DNA of 8,581 nucleotides from Thermoleophilaceae bacterium. Its GTDB lineage: Bacteria; Actinomycetota; Thermoleophilia; Solirubrobacterales; Thermoleophilaceae. Positions 5,782-8,581 of the stretch are shown piece after piece (positions within the stretch are counted from its first letter, which is position 1; every line of letters starts with the position of its first letter). The stretch is taken from contig JACCXP010000262.1 of the NCBI GenBank assembly GCA_013696905.1, positions 1 through 8,581 on the forward strand, in the 5' to 3' direction. A program made the translations under genes and the position numbers. The notes beneath the pieces are model-generated. The model was not told the origin of the DNA, searched no databases, and saw only the letters and a list, made by a program, of their open reading frames with translations.

Positions 5782-6200
5782 AGAAGGTGCTTACCCAGAT
5801 CAAGCTGCAGGTGCCCGGCGGCGCCGCCAACCCGGCGCCTCCCGTCGGCCCGGCGCTCGGTCAGCACGGCGTCAACATCATGGAGTTCTGCAAGTCCTTC
5901 AACGCGCAGACCCAGGGCGAGAACGGGCGCATCACGCCGGTCGTGATCACGGTCTTCGAGGATCGCTCCTTCACCTTCATCACGAAGACGCCGCCGGCGG
6001 CGGTCCTGATCAAGGAGGCCGCCGGGATCGACAAGGGCTCGAGCGAGCCCAACCGGGCCAAGGTCGCCAAGCTGTCGCGCGACCAGGTGCGCCAGATCGC
6101 CGAGCAGAAGCTCCAGGACCTGAACGCCCGCGACGTCGACCAGGCAGCGAAGATCATCGAGGGGACCGCCCGCTCGATGGGCGTCGAGGTCGGGGCCTAG
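5778..6200 (+). CDS. rplK: 50S ribosomal protein L11
   Basis: L11 has 140 residues (E. coli 142). It binds the GTPase-centre RNA of 23S rRNA at the L7/L12 stalk base and is the thiostrepton target site together with that RNA. The N-terminal domain (about 1-68) carries the proline-rich linker-facing segment [20 protein letters not shown] (18-37), with prolines at 21, 22 and 25. The RNA-binding C-terminal domain (about 70-138) includes [21 protein letters not shown] strong GGAGGT Shine-Dalgarno sits six bases before the ATG. Its stop (6198-6200) is immediately followed by the rplA start with no spacer, so L11 and L1 synthesis is probably coupled and subject to L1 feedback. Confidence 0.98.
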   Translation: MKKVLTQIKLQVPGGAANPAPPVGPALGQHGVNIMEFCKSFNAQTQGENGRITPVVITVFEDRSFTFITKTPPAAVLIKEAAGIDKGSSEPNRAKVAKLSRDQVRQIAEQKLQDLNARDVDQAAKIIEGTARSMGVEVGA

Positions 6201-6923
6201 ATGAGCCGCAGGGGCAAGCGCTACCGCGAGCTCTACGCGCGCGTCGACCGTGAGCGCGAGTACTCGCCCGCGGAGGCGATCACGCTCGTCAGGGAGCTCC
6301 AGTCGGCTCGCTTCCCGGAGATGATCGAGTGCCACATCCGCACCGGCCTCAACGTCCGCCACGCCGACCAGCAGCTGCGCGGCACGATCTCGTTGCCGCA
6401 CGGGCTCGGCAAGGACGTGAAGGTGGCCGTCTTCGCCAAGGGCGACAAGGCGCGCGAGGCCGAGGAGGCAGGCGCGGACGTCGTCGGCGAGGAGGATCTC
6501 GCCCAACGCATCCAGGACGGCTTCACCGACTTCGACATCGCGATCGCGACGCCCGACCTGATGCCTGTGGTCGGGCGGCTCGGGCGGATCCTCGGGCCCC
6601 AGGGAAAGATGCCGAACCCGAAGGTCGGCACGGTCACCAATGACATCGCGCGCACCGTCTCGGAGTCGAAGGCGGGCCGCGTCGAGTACCGCACCGACCG
6701 CTCGGCGATCGTGCACATGGCGATCGGGCGCACGGACTTCGAGCAGCGCCCGCTGCTGGAGAACTACGCCGCGCTGGTGGACGAGATGGTGCGCGCGAAG
6801 CCGGCGGCGGCCAAGGGCCGCTACCTGCGCACCGTCACGCTCGCGCCCACGATGGGACCCGGCGTGCGGGTCGACCCGTCGCGCACGCGCAACATCGTCG
6901 AGGATCTGGCGCCTGTAGGCTGA
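6201..6923 (+). CDS. rplA: 50S ribosomal protein L1
   Basis: L1 has 240 residues (E. coli 234). It forms the mobile L1 stalk that helps move deacylated tRNA out of the E site, and in many bacteria it represses its own rplK-rplA mRNA. The family signature is clear at about 115-147 and includes GRLGRILGPQGKMPNPKVGT. The start MSRRGKRYRELYARVDRE is the usual basic L1 N-terminus. The ATG directly follows the rplK TAG; its ribosome binding site would lie inside the end of rplK (GAGGTCGGGG). Downstream are 135 bases of leader before rplJ. Confidence 0.98.
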   Translation: MSRRGKRYRELYARVDREREYSPAEAITLVRELQSARFPEMIECHIRTGLNVRHADQQLRGTISLPHGLGKDVKVAVFAKGDKAREAEEAGADVVGEEDLAQRIQDGFTDFDIAIATPDLMPVVGRLGRILGPQGKMPNPKVGTVTNDIARTVSESKAGRVEYRTDRSAIVHMAIGRTDFEQRPLLENYAALVDEMVRAKPAAAKGRYLRTVTLAPTMGPGVRVDPSRTRNIVEDLAPVG

Positions 6924-6935
6924 CGCCCTCAAACG

Positions 6936-7048
6936 ATCACGACGCCAGAGACCCCCGGCGACCGTAAGTCCGGGGCAGGCGGCCCGCCGACCCTTCCAAG
7001 TGTCCGTCCGGAGCCCGCCTGAGCGGGCTCGCGTCGTTCCGAACGGAG
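6936..7048 (+). promoter_or_regulatory. L10-type autoregulatory leader ahead of rplJ
   Basis: The 135-base gap between rplA and rplJ contains a structure resembling the bacterial L10 leader (Rfam family L10_leader). An outer stem CGCC (6943-6946)/GGCG (6978-6981) is followed by an asymmetric internal loop, AGAGAC against CA, that resembles a kink-turn. Then comes an inner stem CCCCGG (6953-6958)/CCGGGG (6970-6975) with an 11-base loop containing GTAAGT. A second, 8-bp hairpin GAGCCCGC, loop CTGA, GCGGGCTC lies at 7011-7030. TCCGT (7003-7007) can pair with ACGGA (7043-7047), which overlaps the rplJ Shine-Dalgarno GGAG. In known cases the L10(L12)4 complex binds the leader and represses rplJ-rplL. 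No T-run follows the second hairpin, so control by translation is more likely than by termination. Confidence 0.72.
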
Positions 7049-7058
7049 ACTGCAAGAC

Positions 7059-7673
7059 ATGGACAGAGACCAGAAAGGCGCGGCGATCGTGGAGGTCGCC
7101 GCCCAGATCGAGCAGTCGCAAGCTGTCTTCGCGGTCGATCCGACGGGCCTCTCGGTCGCCCAGGCCGCCGACCTGCGAGACCGCCTGCTCGAGGCGGACG
7201 CGACGCTCAGGGTGGTCAAGAACCGGCTCACGCATCGCTCTGCCGAGCAGGCCGGCGCAGAGGCGCTGACGGAGCTGCTGGTGGGCCCGACCGCGCTTAC
7301 GTTCGTGCGCGGCGACGTCGCGCTCGCCGCCAAGGCGCTCGCCGGGTTCCGCCGCGACAGCCAGCTGCTCGTCTTCAAGGGCGGCACCATGAACGGCGAC
7401 GCGCTTTCGGTCGAGCAGATGGAGTCGCTCGCGCGGCTGCCGTCGCGGGAGCTGCTGCAGGGCCAGTTCGTCGGCGTGCTCGCCTCGCCGCTGACCGGGC
7501 TCGTGCGAAGCCTCGCCGCCCTGATCGCGGGCGTCGCGATCCAGCTGCGCCAGATCGAGGAGAAGGGCTTGGTAGGAGGAGGGGCTGCCGCGCGCGCGCC
7601 CGCGCCAACCGGCGAAAGGGCGCCCGAGGGCGACCAGAGAACAGAATCGACATCTGAATCGGAGGAGGGCTAG
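7059..7673 (+). CDS. rplJ: 50S ribosomal protein L10 with acidic C-terminal extension
   Basis: L10 anchors the L7/L12 dimers to 23S rRNA to form the stalk that recruits translation GTPases. The product has 204 residues, against about 165-175 for most L10 proteins. The RNA-binding domain (about 1-135) carries the usual LRDRLLEADATLRVVKNRLT motif at 39-58. The L12-binding helix lies at about 140-169 (VLASPLTGLVRSLAALIAGV). The final 30 or so residues (Ala/Pro-rich, then TESTSESEEG) are low-complexity and acidic, probably disordered. GGAG lies ten bases before the ATG. Its stop is immediately followed by the rplL start. Expression is likely controlled by the leader upstream. Confidence 0.97.
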   Translation: MDRDQKGAAIVEVAAQIEQSQAVFAVDPTGLSVAQAADLRDRLLEADATLRVVKNRLTHRSAEQAGAEALTELLVGPTALTFVRGDVALAAKALAGFRRDSQLLVFKGGTMNGDALSVEQMESLARLPSRELLQGQFVGVLASPLTGLVRSLAALIAGVAIQLRQIEEKGLVGGGAAARAPAPTGERAPEGDQRTESTSESEEG

Positions 7674-8057
7674 ATGGCCACCAGCACACAGGAGTGGATC
7701 GACGAGCTGAAGGGCATCTCGGTGCTCGAGCTGTCCGAGCGCATAAAGGCGCTCGAGGAGGAGTTCGGCGTCTCGGCGACGGCGATAGCGGCCCCGGCCG
7801 CGGCCGTCCCGACCAACGGCGCACCGGCCGAGGTCGAGGAGGAGTCGAGCACCGTCGACGTGATCCTCACGGGCCCGGGCGACAAGAAGATCCAGGTGAT
7901 CAAGGTCGTGCGCGCGGCCACCGGGCTCGGCCTGAAGGAGGCCAAGGCGCTCGTGGACGAGGCACCCAAGCCCGTCAAGGAGGGGATCGACCGCGAGGAG
8001 GCCGACCGGCTGCGGACGGAGATCGAGGAGGCCGGCGGGTCGGTCGAGGTCAAGTAG
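7674..8057 (+). CDS. rplL: 50S ribosomal protein L7/L12
   Basis: L7/L12 is the multi-copy acidic stalk protein that activates EF-G, EF-Tu and IF2. The product has 127 residues, a normal length. An N-terminal dimerisation domain (about 1-35, [20 protein letters not shown]) binds L10. An Ala/Pro/Glu-rich hinge (about 36-58) follows. The C-terminal factor-binding domain (about 60-127) includes [21 protein letters not shown] strong GGAGGAGG Shine-Dalgarno lies inside the last rplJ codons, and the ATG directly follows the rplJ stop, an arrangement that fits the excess of L12 over L10. A strong hairpin begins 14 bases after its stop. Confidence 0.98.
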   Translation: MATSTQEWIDELKGISVLELSERIKALEEEFGVSATAIAAPAAAVPTNGAPAEVEEESSTVDVILTGPGDKKIQVIKVVRAATGLGLKEAKALVDEAPKPVKEGIDREEADRLRTEIEEAGGSVEVK

Positions 8058-8070
8058 CCCCCGGGACGCT

Positions 8071-8096
8071 GCCGGCCGCTATAGTTCGCGGTCGGC
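8071..8096 (+). promoter_or_regulatory. Strong hairpin after rplL (possible attenuator or processing site)
   Basis: GCCGGCCGC (8071-8079) pairs with GCGGTCGGC (8088-8096) over nine base pairs, one of them G-U, with loop TATAGTTC. It begins 14 bases after the rplL stop. There is no T-run, so a simple Rho-independent terminator is unlikely. In E. coli the rplL-rpoB gap holds a partial terminator and an RNase III site that set the ratio of ribosomal protein to RNA polymerase; a similar role is inferred here. Confidence 0.45.
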
Positions 8097-8177
8097 CCAT
8101 AGTCGTAGCCGCTCTCAGAGTTCGCGCCGCTCCACATATCGAGTGGGCGCCGGGGTGGGGTCCGTGCCGGCCGTAGC

Positions 8178-8214
8178 GCATCCGCAAAGCGGGTGCAAGT
8201 TGCTGTGCTAGATT
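8178..8214 (+). promoter_or_regulatory. Hairpin and extended -10 promoter candidate ahead of rpoB
   Basis: GCATCCGC (8178-8185), loop AAA, GCGGGTGC (8189-8196) forms an 8-bp stem with one U-G pair. Ten bases on, TGCTAGATT (8206-8214) is a TGn-extended -10 element with hexamer TAGATT (four of six). No good -35 is seen at 16-18 bases, which the extended -10 could offset. A start near 8221 would leave a 55-base rpoB leader. Most of the remaining rplL-rpoB gap (8058-8276) contains no gene. It also has a weaker imperfect stem around 8130-8155. Confidence 0.4.
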
Positions 8215-8276
8215 AAAGGGTCGCGTTGCTAGCGCCCCTCGCCTGTTCCCCCGCCGAACTCTAAGGAGTTTACGTC

Positions 8277-8581
8277 TTGGCTCGTGTTGATGCCCCTCGT
8301 CAGCGCCGTAGTTTCGCGCGTCTAGAGAACCGCCTCGAAGTCCCCAACCTGATCGACATCCAGCGGACGTCGTTCGACTGGCTCGTCGATACCCAGGCGG
8401 GAGGTCTGCGCGAGACGATCGACGACGTCTCGCCGATCGAGGACTACACGGGCAACCTCGCCGTCGTGTTCGAGGACATCGTCTTCGACGAGCCGAGCGC
8501 GTCGATCTCCGAGTGTCGCGAGAAGGACCTCACCTACGCGCGCCCGCTGACCGTCAAGGTCGCCTTCCAGAACCGCGAGAC
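8277..8581 (+). CDS. rpoB: RNA polymerase beta subunit, N-terminal 101 codons
   Basis: The frame starts at TTG 8277 and runs off the window end. It reads MARVDAPRQRRSFARLENRL, then VPNLIDIQRTSFDWLV, the standard start of bacterial beta subunits. A typical protrusion/lobe entry follows (VSPIEDYTGNLAVVFED and ARPLTVKVAFQNRE). AAGGAG (8263-8268) lies eight bases before the TTG. No in-frame ATG fits nearby, and TTG starts for rpoB are known in actinobacteria. The beta subunit forms much of the catalytic cleft and is the rifampicin target, but the rifampicin region lies beyond the window. Transcription probably comes both from readthrough of the rplJ-rplL unit and from the local promoter candidate. 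Confidence 0.97.
   Translation, partial: MARVDAPRQRRSFARLENRLEVPNLIDIQRTSFDWLVDTQAGGLRETIDDVSPIEDYTGNLAVVFEDIVFDEPSASISECREKDLTYARPLTVKVAFQNRE

Noticed and set aside
5610..7235. Minus-strand open frame of about 541 codons under nusG-rplA-rplJ
   Set aside because: It is antisense to four clearly recognised genes and spans the L10 leader. Its Arg/Asp/Leu-rich composition is typical of frames opposite GC-rich genes, and no domain is recognisable.
8080..8085. TATAGT as a -10 promoter element after rplL
   Set aside because: It lies in the loop of a 9-bp hairpin and has no -35 at a suitable distance; more likely part of the RNA structure.
1..8581. CRISPR array, insertion sequence, phage or defence genes
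   Set aside because: No regularly spaced repeats, transposase motifs or flanking direct repeats were seen. Composition is uniform and every long stretch is explained by recognised genes.

Overview
This is a high-GC bacterial chromosome segment. Codon third positions are almost always G or C, and GTG/TTG starts occur. The layout and protein sequences suggest an actinobacterium, perhaps of the class Thermoleophilia (Solirubrobacterales/Gaiellales-like). That placement is inference from sequence style, not from a database match. The window covers the conserved rpmG-secE-nusG-rplK-rplA-rplJ-rplL-rpoB block and the accessory genes that lie back-to-back with it.

Left part (1-4345). The window opens inside the 3' end of a sodium:solute symporter (SSS family) gene. 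A 107-residue protein with two predicted membrane segments overlaps it by one base. Converging on this pair is galK (galactokinase, minus strand); the two stop codons abut exactly in TGATCA. Upstream of galK on the same strand, about 200 bases away, is a large c-di-GMP enzyme of 866 residues: membrane anchor, PAS, two GAF-like domains, GGDEF, HD-GYP. Its synthase and phosphodiesterase domains both keep their catalytic motifs.

Right part (4346-8581, plus strand). A divergent 174-base region holds a plausible promoter and a terminator-like hairpin in the rpmG leader. Then follow the L33 gene rpmG (54 codons), secE (with a long charged N-terminal extension), nusG, rplK and rplA. A 135-base leader resembling the L10 autoregulatory leader comes next, then rplJ, rplL, a 219-base gap with two strong hairpins and an extended -10 promoter, and the start of rpoB (TTG start, cut by the window end). 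These genes link protein export (SecE), transcription elongation (NusG), the ribosomal L1 and L10/L12 stalks, and RNA polymerase. Short or overlapping gene junctions suggest translational coupling.

The gene content is ordinary and I see no wholly new system. The unexplained signals are in the junctions: a possible 19-residue ORF between nusG and rplK whose stop overlaps the rplK start; a hairpin abutting the rplK ribosome binding site; a terminator-like structure just ahead of rpmG with no gene to terminate; a perfect 20-base dyad centred on the start codon of the c-di-GMP enzyme; a 7+6+7 inverted repeat just upstream of galK; and paired hairpins ahead of rpoB.
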